In this document: positions 1-12,000 of the stretch, piece by piece
Position numbering within the stretch: the stretch's first letter is position 1
Layout: each line of letters begins with the position of its first letter
DNA from: Micrasema longulum
Taxonomy: Eukaryota > Arthropoda > Insecta > Trichoptera > Brachycentridae
Length of the DNA: 64,000 bases
Direction: 5' to 3'
NCBI GenBank assembly: GCA_022494885.1
Contig: JAGVSM010002893.1
Coordinates: forward strand, 208,020-272,019
The notes under the pieces: model-generated
The model's input: only the letters and a program-made list of their open reading frames with translations
What the model was told of the DNA's origin: nothing
Databases searched by the model: none
Program-made: the position numbers and the translations under genes

Positions 1-664
1 ATTACGCCAATTAACTTGTTCTTTCATAAATCCATCTGTTTTCCACACTAAAGTAGAACTTTTAAGCCTTCCAAGAGATTACTCGATTTTGAACGACTTA
101 CGTAAGATTAATCATTTAGAGATGCAAATAGTCAGTGGAAATACTTAGTTAAGCGACTTAAAGCATCACTTTAAGGAAGTTTACATTATCTATGAGACAA
201 TAATATAATTAAGCTGAACATTCTATTGTTGACTTAATCCAAAATAAGGAAAATTCCGTAGAATTTAATTACTTAAGATAGATTAAACCAAGAAGTAAGA
301 TAAATTACTGCAGGGTTTTATCTTTAAGAACTAAAATGCTGCATACAACGTTTCTCAGTATGGGAAAATTCGTAAATCTATGAAGTTATAATTTTGATAC
401 CAAATAATAATTTCACTTTGTGATTTAGTTTTTCGAATTTATTTATTGACAAAACATGGGTTTTTACTTAGGTCATTGGGAAAATAGAAGCAGAGGTTGG
501 AACAAACAAATCTGCGACTTCCTTTACCAGCTTCCTCAGATGAGTAGATTAGAGATAAACAGTTATTAAAAGTGGGGAATAAACTTTAATCTATGAATTA
601 ATAGTAAAAATGTGATTGAAATTCAAATAATAACACTTTTCCGCAATTATAGGTAATGAAACGA
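1..664. other. AT-rich sequence with no recognised gene
   Basis: This is presumably intron or upstream sequence of the guanylate cyclase gene. I looked for an upstream cyclase exon (heme-domain end or acidic linker). The acceptor-like site near 472 leads into short frames without a usable donor, so none is called. Confidence 0.5.
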
Positions 665-960
665 ATATTTTATTTTATTTATTTTTATTTGGGATTTTTA
701 CAGCTATTACATAAACAAAATAATTAGAAAAATCTTAACAATACTAAAGCCAATTAAAAAAATCCACTGTAAATATAATGACACATAATATATATGAAAA
801 GAAGTTTAGTAATTGTATTTGTGTGACGTTTGTATTCATGTGTATGTGAATGTGTGTATGCGTGAATGAATGAGAGAGAGGATACATGTGCGTGTGGGAA
901 TGAATGAAGGAGAGGGTGCGTGTGTATGAGTGCGTAAGTATGAAAATAATATATTTGCTT
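665..960 (-). repeat. Interspersed repeat, probable LINE 3' end with TG-rich microsatellite
   Basis: The block carrying 'tttttacagctatta' and the following TGTG/ATGA-rich run recurs at about 12880-13330 in the same orientation. Read on the - strand the left edge is an A-rich tail, as expected for a LINE 3' end. No protein is readable here. The family is unnamed. Confidence 0.5.
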
Positions 961-1255
961 AAAACTTTTAAATTGTATTAAAAATGGTACAATAAAGAGC
1001 TTAGTAAAAAGTTAGAAACTTCTTTGTTAAAATTCAAATGACGAAATGATATAAATTGTTTTTTTTTTTTTTTTGAAGTATGTTAAATTTCAAAACCGTA
1101 TTCTGAAAAAAAAAAGCATTTTATTTTTTAAATTTAACTGATACACATCGAATGAATAATGTGCGACGAGTCCTATACAATACAGTAGGTAACCACAAAA
1201 TGCAGTAAATACGAAATAATGACAACAATAAAATAAGGTTTGACAATACACGAAC

Positions 1256-1895
1256 GTTGATTCAAAACGAATATTCGACAACTATCCGGTATCCGGCCAA
1301 TCTTTACTACTCAGCTAGATACAGAATATTACCTCAATACCCAGCCGGATACTGGATTGTACTTCAATATCCGGCGGATACTTAATAATCGTTTATCTTC
1401 AAAAAGTTCGTGAAATCAACGCTGCTAAATTGATTGATTAATATCGACGTATTTGAAAAGAAGGAAGTTTCCTTAATAATTCGAAAAACTGGGTTTTTTT
1501 CATAAAAACGTTCACCAGTGTTCAGTATACACCCGAGAAAAAAAAACAGCTGCAAATATAAAAATTGTTCAAAAAATTTTTTTTTAATAAAAATATAATT
1601 GGGTGAAAAAAATAAAAAACAAGGGGTGAATAAACAATTGTGAAAAGAAACAATAATGATGTAATAATTAAACTTATAAACCATATTATGCAATTCATTG
1701 ATCGATAAGTGATCTTTAAAAATATCACGTAAATATTTAACCCCTTTAAACAAAATGTTTTTAACGATGAGAAAAATTCGAGTACTACGGTGTTTTTATT
1801 GTTTTATTAGACAACAAGCCGGATATCCGGCTATCCGGTTTAGGAGCTTGCCGGATATGCGGTATCCGACCAAACCACTATCCGTTTCATCACTG
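1256..1895. mobile_element. hAT-like non-autonomous element with ATCCGG subterminal repeats
   Basis: The right edge, read on the - strand, starts CAGTGATGAAACGGATA (1895 down to 1879), which fits the CAGNG-type ends of hAT transposons. Inside both edges are clusters of the short word ATCCGG/CCGGAT (about 1283-1380 and 1810-1870), like transposase-binding subterminal repeats. The left terminal repeat is degraded or truncated around 1256-1280 and no 8-bp target duplication could be matched. The middle has no transposase-like frame. Confidence 0.55.
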
Positions 1896-2540
1896 CCGAT
1901 TAAACACATTTTATTGAGTTAAGTCTTAAAGTGAAAACCTAATAGAGTCGCCTATTCTGAAAAAAATCATTCTATGATTATTGACCACAAAGTAAGCAAC
2001 AAATTACAGTAATACAATGAGCCGTTGGTACTTGGATTAAGAATTTCAAAGCGCAGAAAACAAAAAATTGAAACGCTGTTGTTCTATGGAATAGAGTTTA
2101 AGGGCTTCTCTAGAAAATTATTACTCTGAGAGTTAAGTACAATAAATAAATAAAATACAAAATCTTCAGATACAAATTTAGAAAAAAGTTTCACAAAGGC
2201 TACTTCTTAAAACATGATTTTAATAAAAGTTATCGATTCGGTTTGTTTTTCAAAGTGACCTTTATAAAAATTATTTATCTATTGAGATGATCATTAAGAT
2301 ATGTTTAGTCTTGTTAATTAAATACCGTTTATACGTCCAACTTGTTGGACAAAACATTGTTTGGATATATTGTCACCAAGATAGATGGGCTGGCTATCTC
2401 TTGTACCCTAGTGCAAAAATAATACATTTCTGTTTGTAAAATAGAATCAGAACTCTTGACGAGTGTTTTTAACCCGATCGCTGCTCTCAGATAAAAGTCT
2501 TGAATGAATAAATCAAGTAGAGATAAGTCCAACTCGTAAT
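1896..2540. other. AT-rich intronic sequence, nothing recognised
   Basis: Only short chance frames are seen; the longest is on the - strand at about 2329-2571 and has no family resemblance. Confidence 0.4.
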
Positions 2541-2782
2541 GTATTAGATGGCGCGTTTGCCTACCATGCATAAGGTCCTATGTTCGATTCCTGGTAGGGT
2601 GGATGTAAAATATTGTTTTGAAGGTTTTTTGAACTGCAACGTTTATTTTTTCTTTGACAGCCACCTGGAGCGCTAGAGTGATCACCTTACCTTACATGTT
2701 ACAAATACGCTGCGAGTATCATCAGTGTCCTACGTACCACTGAGTGAGGAAAATAAAATGCTGATGGTGGTTATTCATCATC
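2541..2782 (+). mobile_element. tRNA-derived SINE, family A
   Basis: A tRNA-like head includes a B-box-like 'tgttcgattcc' near 2580-2592 and the family-typical 'gcgcgtttgcctaccatgca'. It is followed by a non-tRNA body that ends in a short ATG-rich tail. At least seven other copies share head and/or body: 24310, 30692, 31223, 38631, 48991, 56158, 61667/62232 and 63508. This copy is one of the more diverged in the 3' half. Confidence 0.65.
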
Positions 2783-2876
2783 TTGAACCGAATAAAGTCC
2801 CTCAAACCAGCAACAACACAAGTCTTAGTGGTCCTTAGACTATTCATAAATGATAATTTTTTCCGTTTTTGTTTAG

Positions 2877-3066
2877 AGATCTAGCTGTTACCAGCTTGTG
2901 TTTGGTTCCAGAGCCCAAGGTCAGCCCCGCGACCTTCTGTCACGTGTTTCCGTTTCACCTGATGTTTGACAGAAAACTAAGGGTCGTCCAATCAGGAAGG
3001 GCAGTCGCACGTGTCCTGCCAAAGGTCACTACGAGAAGGTGCAAGATAACACACGTGCTGGATTCT
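2877..3066 (+). CDS. Gycbeta100B: sGC beta-1 exon a (PAS-like region, start)
   Basis: It encodes the region containing [17 protein letters not shown], the hallmark start of the H-NOX-associated PAS-like domain. The donor is GATTCT|GTAAGA, phase 0. The acceptor at 2875-2876 follows the best pyrimidine tract, but a second AG at 2910-2911 is possible and would shorten the exon by 35 bases, with a change of phase. The 5' border is therefore less certain than the rest. Confidence 0.85.
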
Positions 3067-6000
3067 GTAAGAATCTTTTTTTCATTTTATAAATAAAAAC
3101 TCAATTTTAACTTCAACCAATGATACACAAAAAATATTTCCAAATACTCGTGTCGACAGTAGGTACTGCCATCCGTATAAAGAGGGCGAAAAAATTAATA
3201 ACAATTACTTCATCTACTACATACACATTTAGGTAATAAATTTATCTGAATCATGGGTAGTCTGCCTAGCTAGATACAACCTGTTTCAAGGCAGACATTT
3301 TAATGCAAAATAAACAATAACATTACTACCTTCTAGTTAATTTACTATACAATGATACAATATTAATTCATACCATTTATTATTTAAGAATGTTTTTGAG
3401 TAAATTTTCCGATTTTTCTCGACCTAAACTCAGTTACCCATTTTTTACAAATTTATTAAATAGAATCCGGGTCATGGTTTTGCAATGTTTGGGTAGCAAA
3501 TTGAATATTTTTTTTGCCCGAATTCAGAGATTGTGATTGACCACATGACCCATCCTCTAGTTTGACATCTGGTAGTGTGAGAGTGTTTTTTTGGGATTTA
3601 GTTATTATAACTTTATATTCACAACATGATAATAAAAAATAAAACAAAATAATCAAATACAAGACTAGATTTTATCCCCTAAGAAGTCATTAAGATTAAC
3701 AAATTACAATTGGGCTGGAAAACATTTTAGAGAAAAGAATATGGCATTTACCGAGCATTTATTTCATTTTATTATTATTTATTAAAAATAAACAACAGTT
3801 GTTATATAAGAATACAAAATATAAAAAATAGTACATACATCCAGTTAAAGTTTTTCTTAAATGAGAGAACATGTTACACAGTAAAGAGAAAAATAATAAA
3901 TTATATAAAACATGAGAAGAAAAAAAAGAGCTCGTAAGAAGGTTAAGGGATAAGAAAATAGAGCGGAGGAGTGGAGGAGAGGGATTTTCATAATATAGTT
4001 GACCAATTCAAAATTTTGATATTACAATAAAATAAACATAATTAAAGGAACGTAAACTTATTACACACTGACAAATGTTTCATTTTACAGTGTTTCAATA
4101 AGTTTTTATTTGAAGTCTCAAAAGTTTGTATTAAAAATATCTAAATGGGGACAAAGTAAATTAAATTTGAAGCAGCTACGATTAATAAACGAGTTTTGAA
4201 CATATTTTTTTTTGGTCAATGAATTATAAAAAAATGAACTTGTCGTGTTGACTTTACGGGACAATAGGTAAAAATATGCTTCAAGAGATATGGACAATCG
4301 CTAAAATTGTTTAAAATTTTGAAGAAGAAAGACAGATCGGAAATGCTTCTACGTTCAGTAAGGGAAGTCAAATTATGAAAGGAAGAAGAGTCTTCATACG
4401 AGTCAAAATATGTAAGAGATTTACGATCCATAAGTTTAAAGAATCCATTCAGTATTTTATCTATTTTATTTTATTTACATCAACTTTACGAAAATCAACC
4501 GTTGAAAGAAGTGAAAAAATATGGATATCACACAATTTGTAAAGTGGCCACTTAAACCAGCCGATGACAGGTTATAGGTCCTGTAAATGCCTCGACTTTC
4601 ATATATCCTTCTCTAAAATGTTCTCCATCCCTTTTATAAATTATTTGACAATCATATGTTTATTTTTTTGTTTAATCTCATATGCAATTAAGCAGATAGT
4701 GTATAGTCTTAGCTTTATTTATAAATACCGAAACTGGGTCCGATTAGATTCAGTAGTATTGTAAATTATCGATCATGTGAAAAAGTATTTTTATACGTCG
4801 TTTTTCTTAAGTAAATCATGAAAAATTATGCACAAAATTCTACCACACTTCTTTTTATGATTGACGTCATATTGTGGTGAAAGTATAATATTAAATAACC
4901 CACCAAAACACTCACAGGTGACATTTTAAACAGGGTGTAATTTGTCCCAACACCTCCACGCACGTATTTTTTTGGGCCAGCAGGCTTTAAGAGTTAACCG
5001 GGTTATTATGTTCCAGGTTCGTCCTCATTTGGATTTAACATTTGAGAATATCCTTGCTCATATCAACACCGTTTATGTCCTGAAGACGAAACCCGGTGAA
5101 ATGAAAGTACAGGACGTCCAGGATGAATTTGCATCTCTGCGGTTGAAGGTAAGTAAAAACATTTTTCAAATTTAATTGTCTTGCTAAAATAATTTTAAAG
5201 ACGAGATTGACAGAAAAAGAAAGATTTCAAATTTAAAATACGATCATTATTATTACTCTGTTTTCGTACTTCTGTGTTTCGATCTTATTTAATCTAGTAC
5301 AAAAAGTTTTTTAAAAAAACGTATTAAATCATTAAAATGCAGTACAATATACAACGCTTGGTTTGAAGCATCAGAGAGATGAAGATCATGTTGAATCAAT
5401 ACTACACTACATATACTTTATTTAAAAATATAATTTTTTTTTTTTTTAAACGATTTTTTTTTTTAATAAAAATAAATATTTGCGTTCTTATGATTTACCC
5501 AAATATTTCATTTTGACGGCCATTTTGAACGAGTTGTAAATAACTCACTATTAGAAAATGGGAATTAAGTTGGGGTAGAGTGAAACCAGGGACCTTTATT
5601 CCGTGAGTCTGAGACACTAGCCACAGGACCACAACCCGATTTATTAAATTTCTACAAATAGCACTTAAGAAAAATTGAAGTAATTGTCTTAATGTGTATT
5701 TTTTTAGGGTCAAATGTTGTACATTCCAGAGACTGACCTAATGGTATTTCTATGTTATCCGAGTGTCATGAATCTCGATGACCTCACAAGGTAAACATCT
5801 TTTAATATTTTTTTTTATACTTAGTCTAACGTATGGTACAGTGACTAGCACGTTTAACTATTATAAGTATAGTTTCAGGATAAATTTTGGACAAGTAAAG
5901 TGTGCAGTACTATGCTTTCTATATTTCTAAATGCTAATAAATATATCTTCACTTATCCATAGGATGAATTTGGATAAAATAGTAATATGTATTATGTCTA

Positions 6001-9000
6001 AAATTTCTTTACCCACGGTGATGTAACATTGAATTATCTTAAGCAAAAGACAGAATATTCAGAAGTTTAAATAATTCCTTTTCCATGATTTATAAAAAAT
6101 ATGATATATTATAAAGGCATGTTTTAGTAAAATAAATGTAAAATCATAAATACGCCATACAAGCTCCTGACGTCACTGCGACCTATGAATATCTATTGTG
6201 ACGGGTCCCCGGGAATAGTTCTCGCCCTGCCCAGGTCTATAAAGAGCCTGGCTACTGTGTGGAAGGCGAGAGTTTACATTTTGCTAAATCTCCCCTTTCA
6301 ATCCCAGATCCGTTAATAATCGGGCTGTAAGTTGGGGGTGAGCTTTTTATTTAAAAAAAATGTTTTTTCGAAAAAAATTTAAATGATTTTTTTGTTTAGT
6401 GATCTGGCCCTTGACCATCTTGTAAAATTTCAAAATTTACCGCCAAAAAACTTTATTTTCTCTATGTTTTTATCTAGGCGTGGTCTGTACATCTCTGACA
6501 TACCCCTTCACGATGCTACAAGAGACTTAGTTCTCATGTCAGAACAGTTTGAAGCAGACTATAAGCTGACCAGAAACTTGGAAGTGCTGACAGATAAACT
6601 TCAACACACTTACAGGGAGCTGGAATCAGAAAAGCAAAAGACAGATAGGTAGAACTATTTCTTCGTAAAAAAACTTATTTTTTTTCATGCAACACGGGAA
6701 TATTAGTGGCACAACTTGGGGACTTGAATAAATTATTCCTTTTTTTTTTGTGAAAATTAATACTTTATTTTTTAAAAGTTAGCATATAACATGTCATAAG
6801 TACTGTCCAACGTTAAAGACTACTTTTTCTCATCTTTCCGGTAGCATTTACCATAAAGAAAAAACGACTCATCTTTGAGATTACCCATAAATCGGGCCAT
6901 TCTCTTACATCCTTAATAAAAATGAAAAATGATTACACAAACATATATTTCGATAAACATTTGAACAAATAGAAAAATTAAAAATGGAAAGTAAAAGCAC
7001 GCACATAATTAAATAATAGCAAAAATAAAAATAAAAATAAAATATAATAACATAAACATACTAATCATTTTTAAAGTTTTTATTTCAATTTTTGTACTGT
7101 TGCACAATTTCAGGTGTGGTAAGAGAATATGTTTTGTCCATAAAATTAAGAATAGTCCAGAAGGAGCGTAGAGTCATATTTGAATACATCGGACTGTCTC
7201 CGAAAATTCCCTAACTATGCCCTACTTTTGCCGCGCGCATTTGTGATGCCGCAGCGTAATGTTGCACGATGGGAAAAAATATAATTATAACGCAAATGTA
7301 AGGTGAAAAAAAAGCAATCTGATTATTTCTCTAAAATTTTATTGTGCACGTGGAAATTTTGATTGACATAACAAAGTATATAAGTAAAGGGTCATTTATT
7401 AAGAGTAATTGAATTAATGAACTTTACACTTAAAATATAAATCAAATTTTATTTTACATTAAACTTTATTTTTATATCATGTTTAATATTTGATGTTTTA
7501 AAGATAATAACGTTAAAATGTCCACAATAGAGTTATTTAATCCGATATCTAATTTTCATTACTTCTTTCATTAGATGAGCAAAGTAGGGTAAAAAAATTT
7601 ACTGACCTGGCAACACTAACGAACTGTTTATTTTGTTTCTTCGACAATCTGACAGATGGAAAAATTATTCAATTTTTAAGTAATGCATTTGTTACATACA
7701 CATTCATTTGCTAATTACACATGAAATGTGATTGCATCCTGTTTCTCTAAGATCCTAACAGTATTTCTACAATTTAAAAGGACACAACACGGCATAGTTG
7801 AATTCAAATAAAGAGGTGCGTACTGAGCGACGTTTACAAATAAACTAATGGGTCAAAACGTAAACCTACTCAACTATGAGTAGTTTAGTCGCCTTTTGTT
7901 TGTTGTGCGTATGCGGTTTCTGGACTATTCTTAATTAGATGGTTTTGTCTCTTGTTTTACTTGACTAATTTGGTTGATGGATAAGGAAGCATCGATGGAT
8001 GCTTTGCCCTCCAATTTCTCCATTACAAATGGCATCCGTGGTGTAGTAGTTAGGACATTTGACTCACACACGGAAAGTTCCGGGTCCCATTTCCGGTGAG
8101 AACTCAAACATTAATTCTGTTTTTTCTTAAGCGTTCTGTGATATAATTGACTTCTTTAATTGAATCTCTTAGCTTGTTGAAAAAAAATAGTTGGTAAAGG
8201 GTATCTATCGTAAAAAAGAAATAAAAATTTCTTATCATCTTCGTCTTTTTATAGGTTTTTTTTTATTGTTGCAATTGGAAAACTCTTACGATATCATGGG
8301 CAAACATTAATGTAGCAAGTTAGATCATAATATACCACAATATTTTTTATCCGTGTAAGTTTGTCGGCTTTCCCAGAAGCAAAAATAAAAGTTGCGATCG
8401 AGTTCCCGGTACAAAGTTATCTTGAAAACTCTCGGATAATATCGATAGAAGTTGATTTTTCCAAGTACTTTCGTACCATGGGATGCTATTTCGAATCACA
8501 GCGATGCGCGTTAACATCGGCTTCCAATTTGCCGAAGTCGTGGCTTAGATTTTTCCCCATTTTTATGGTCTCGCTAGTTTATTGGTTAGTGGCATCCCGG
8601 CAAAGGGAAACTTTTTCATCGAGAGGCATTTTATCTCAATAAAGATATAGAAAGTATGTTAGATCAGCGAGCCACTGAGTTATGCGGCGAGATAACTTTT
8701 ATTTTTGTTGGGAAACACTCTGCTCTGCAATCAGCTTTGTGAGATTTAAGACGACCAAGCTTTGATGTAGTTTATTATTCGAAGTGGTACAAATAAACAA
8801 ATGCTTTAGAGGGGCGTGTTAAAACAAAAACGTAATGTTCCACTTTTTCGTTTTAAATAATATGCAACAAATTTTTTCTAGTACTTTTCGCAGACAGCAA
8901 TAATAATTTATTATTTAATTAATCATTGTTGCCATAAGTAACTATTTGTGTATATTTTATTGCATTTGATTGTAGTCACATTTAGTAAATCGTTCAGGAG

Positions 9001-12000
9001 AACGGTTTGAAGTTGTTAAACTCTTTCAAATGTATCTCTCGAAGTCAAAACACAATGTAATGCTGTTTTTTTTATCTATTGGCTTTTGATGAGAATATTT
9101 ACGTTTTGATAAGAATTTTAAATCAAATAACTATGGGACTTCAAAGTTTTTTGTTCTAACTCTAGACTTTAGTATAAAAAGTAATGTAGAATTAACATAT
9201 TACAACATAGATGGAGAACATTTTAAAGAAGCCAATATAGACGTCTAGGCATCTAGGGGCTTATGACCTGTCATTGGCTGGTTTAAGTGGCCACTTTATT
9301 TATTTATCTCCTCCAAAAACAGATTTTTAAAAAAAGTTTTGGAAAACGGGACAGCGAAATGTAGATTTTGGCGATTTTGATTGTGCATAATCAGTGCGAC
9401 GTCTAATTGCATTTTTTGCGCAGTATCCGGCAGAGCATTAGCGAGAGAGTTACAGAAAATCAATGTTCAAATACCTATTCACCAAAATTCTCAACCAATG
9501 CATTTAAATAAATCTTCTTTATTCTTAATTTTATCGATAGTTTCCGCCTCAGACTTGCGTTCTACACCAATAATTACATTGCTGTAATTTTTTTTACGAC
9601 TTGGTTACTTAAAAAAATATATATCTTTACCCGAAACTATCATATATTATGATATTTTGTGACTATGCCTATTTCAAAATTATTTCCAAAACTTTTGCAA
9701 TCACTATTTAGAAATCCTAAGTCAGGAATATATATAATATTAGAGTTTAATTCTACAAAATGGTCTCCCATCTACGCTATTCATAAAATCGAAATAAATC
9801 CGTGCAACGCAAATTACAAAGAACAATTGGATGCCCAATTTCAAAAAATCCCTAAATCCAATTTTATCGACTTTAAGTTGGCAACACTGTCGTGTAGAAC
9901 ATTTTGTGAACTATACATTTACCAAATTTATTTTTCAATAAAGAATACCCATATCGAATTTCGAATTAGGAAAATACCATTTCAATTTCTAAAAATCTCC
10001 TAATCCAATAGTTTTTTACCTGAGAAAAAATCCCTTAGTCCTTTAAATACTTTTAAAAAATCCCTACGTCCTGACCTTAGGCTTTAGTCCATTTTTTTAC
10101 AAGCAGTGATTTTGTAACTAAACACGTTACAATTTCGTATTTGTTTATCTTAATATATAGTGAAGACAAAAATTTACAATACGTATTTTGAATTTACCGA
10201 AATTCTGTCATTTAACATTTTAAAAACAAAATAAACACTTAGAAATATCTCAGAACTACAAAAATGGCTTAAGCATTTTAGAAATCGGGTATTCAATTGC
10301 CTTTCGAAACAATTTATTCAATACTTTGGATAATTACTTTGATAGATTGGAATATTTTCATATTTTTAGTTTAGAATTCAAGAGAACTTTAGCTTCATCA
10401 ATAGTATTACATTATTTTTTTTCCAGTGAAATGGATGCTCAAGATATTCTGTCTCAAATTAACATTAATGTTTTAAATTGCACCACTGCTACTAATGCTT
10501 TATTTGCTCTGAAAAATTACAGAACCATCTCTGGCTTATTATCACTAATGCCGAGAAGGGTTCGGTTTCACATCGAAATGTCCAAAGACAGCTCGGTTGA
10601 TGTATTTCAACATCAAAGAAAGTTTTACTAAAAAGGAATAATTAGTTCACTTTTCGAAAGAAATTTAATTTGTGAATTTGTTCAAAAAAATGCACAAATT
10701 TCCCGTTTCCATGAAGATAGAGGTAAAACACGAAAGTTCATAATGAAGATTTTTCAATAGTAATTGAACTGATAAGTCCTAAAAGTCATATTTTTTTCTG
10801 ACTCGAAGTGCTCATTTATAAAAATCAGCTGATGCCAGGTCAAAACCTTTTTAAGTGCGTAATCTTCAAAACTCTTCTATAAAAGACCGTATTTGCGAGC
10901 TTCGAATTTATCAATGCTTAATTTCAAACGTTTTTTTCCAGGCTTCTTTACTCTGTGCTTCCAATAAGCGTTGCCTCAGAGCTACGTCACGGGCGTCCGG
11001 TGGCGGCTCGTCGATATGACGTGGTCACTCTACTTTTCAGTGGCGTAGTAGAATTCGCCAGATTCTGCTCTCAAAACACAGATTCGAGGGGCGCTATGAA
11101 GATAGTCAGGATGCTGAATGATCTATATACGACGTTCGATGTCCTTACTGATCCAAAAAAGAATCCTGATGTGTATAAGGTAAAAACATAATTATACGTT
11201 ATATTATAATCAAAATTCGGAAAAGAAAATGCAAGCATTTGACAATTATTTTTTCAAATTAGGGTGAGTTTCTCTACTGACATTTTTTGCAGAAATTGCA
11301 TTTAAAAAACATACCAAAATACTTAGTTTTACCATTTTTAAAATGTTCATTTCAAATGACATATTTTTCTTATAATTACACTGTCTATGTTTATTGCAAC
11401 AGTGAACTGCAGTAGGGTGCATAAATAAAAAATACTTTTTTTAGATTCAGGTTAATTTGTATTAATTTGCCTGTCCAAACCTGAGATATCTTCCGTGACC
11501 GCATCAATTGTCATCGGTCAATCAAGGCGATTAACAAGGAAAAAAGTTGGAGGTGGTTAAAAAATCTGCCATATAATATCACTAGCAAAAATGCTTAAAC
11601 AGAATATCTAAAATTAAACACGAGCCTTCCTGAATACGAATTTATTTATATAACAAATTGACAAATATTACTGAAATGAAAATGACTAATAGATTCTAGA
11701 ATCACCTCAAGGTATAAAATATAATATAATCCTTAATGAATATTTTTTTTCACCACGACAGGCCTTGAGGCCAAATTATAGTGGTAAATTACTGCACAGT
11801 ATACCCAAGCTTGATACAAATCCCATTTGATTGGTGTATTCTCACCGGGAATCGATCCCAGAACCTTCCATTTGTGAGTCGAGCATCTTAATCACTACAC
11901 TACGGAGGCTCCCTATCTTATTTATCGTGAATCCTATGTTAATTGTAAATTATGTCAAATGTTTATTATAAAACAAGATGGCGACGAGTTCAATCTAAAG

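Noticed and set aside
472..560. Acceptor-like site followed by open frames, as a possible upstream cyclase exon
   Set aside because: The frames do not match the heme-domain end or linker of beta subunits and no GT donor follows in a usable phase.
2560..2600. True tRNA gene
   Set aside because: Only the box-like words are present; the cloverleaf cannot be completed and the sequence continues into a body shared by many copies, so it is a SINE.
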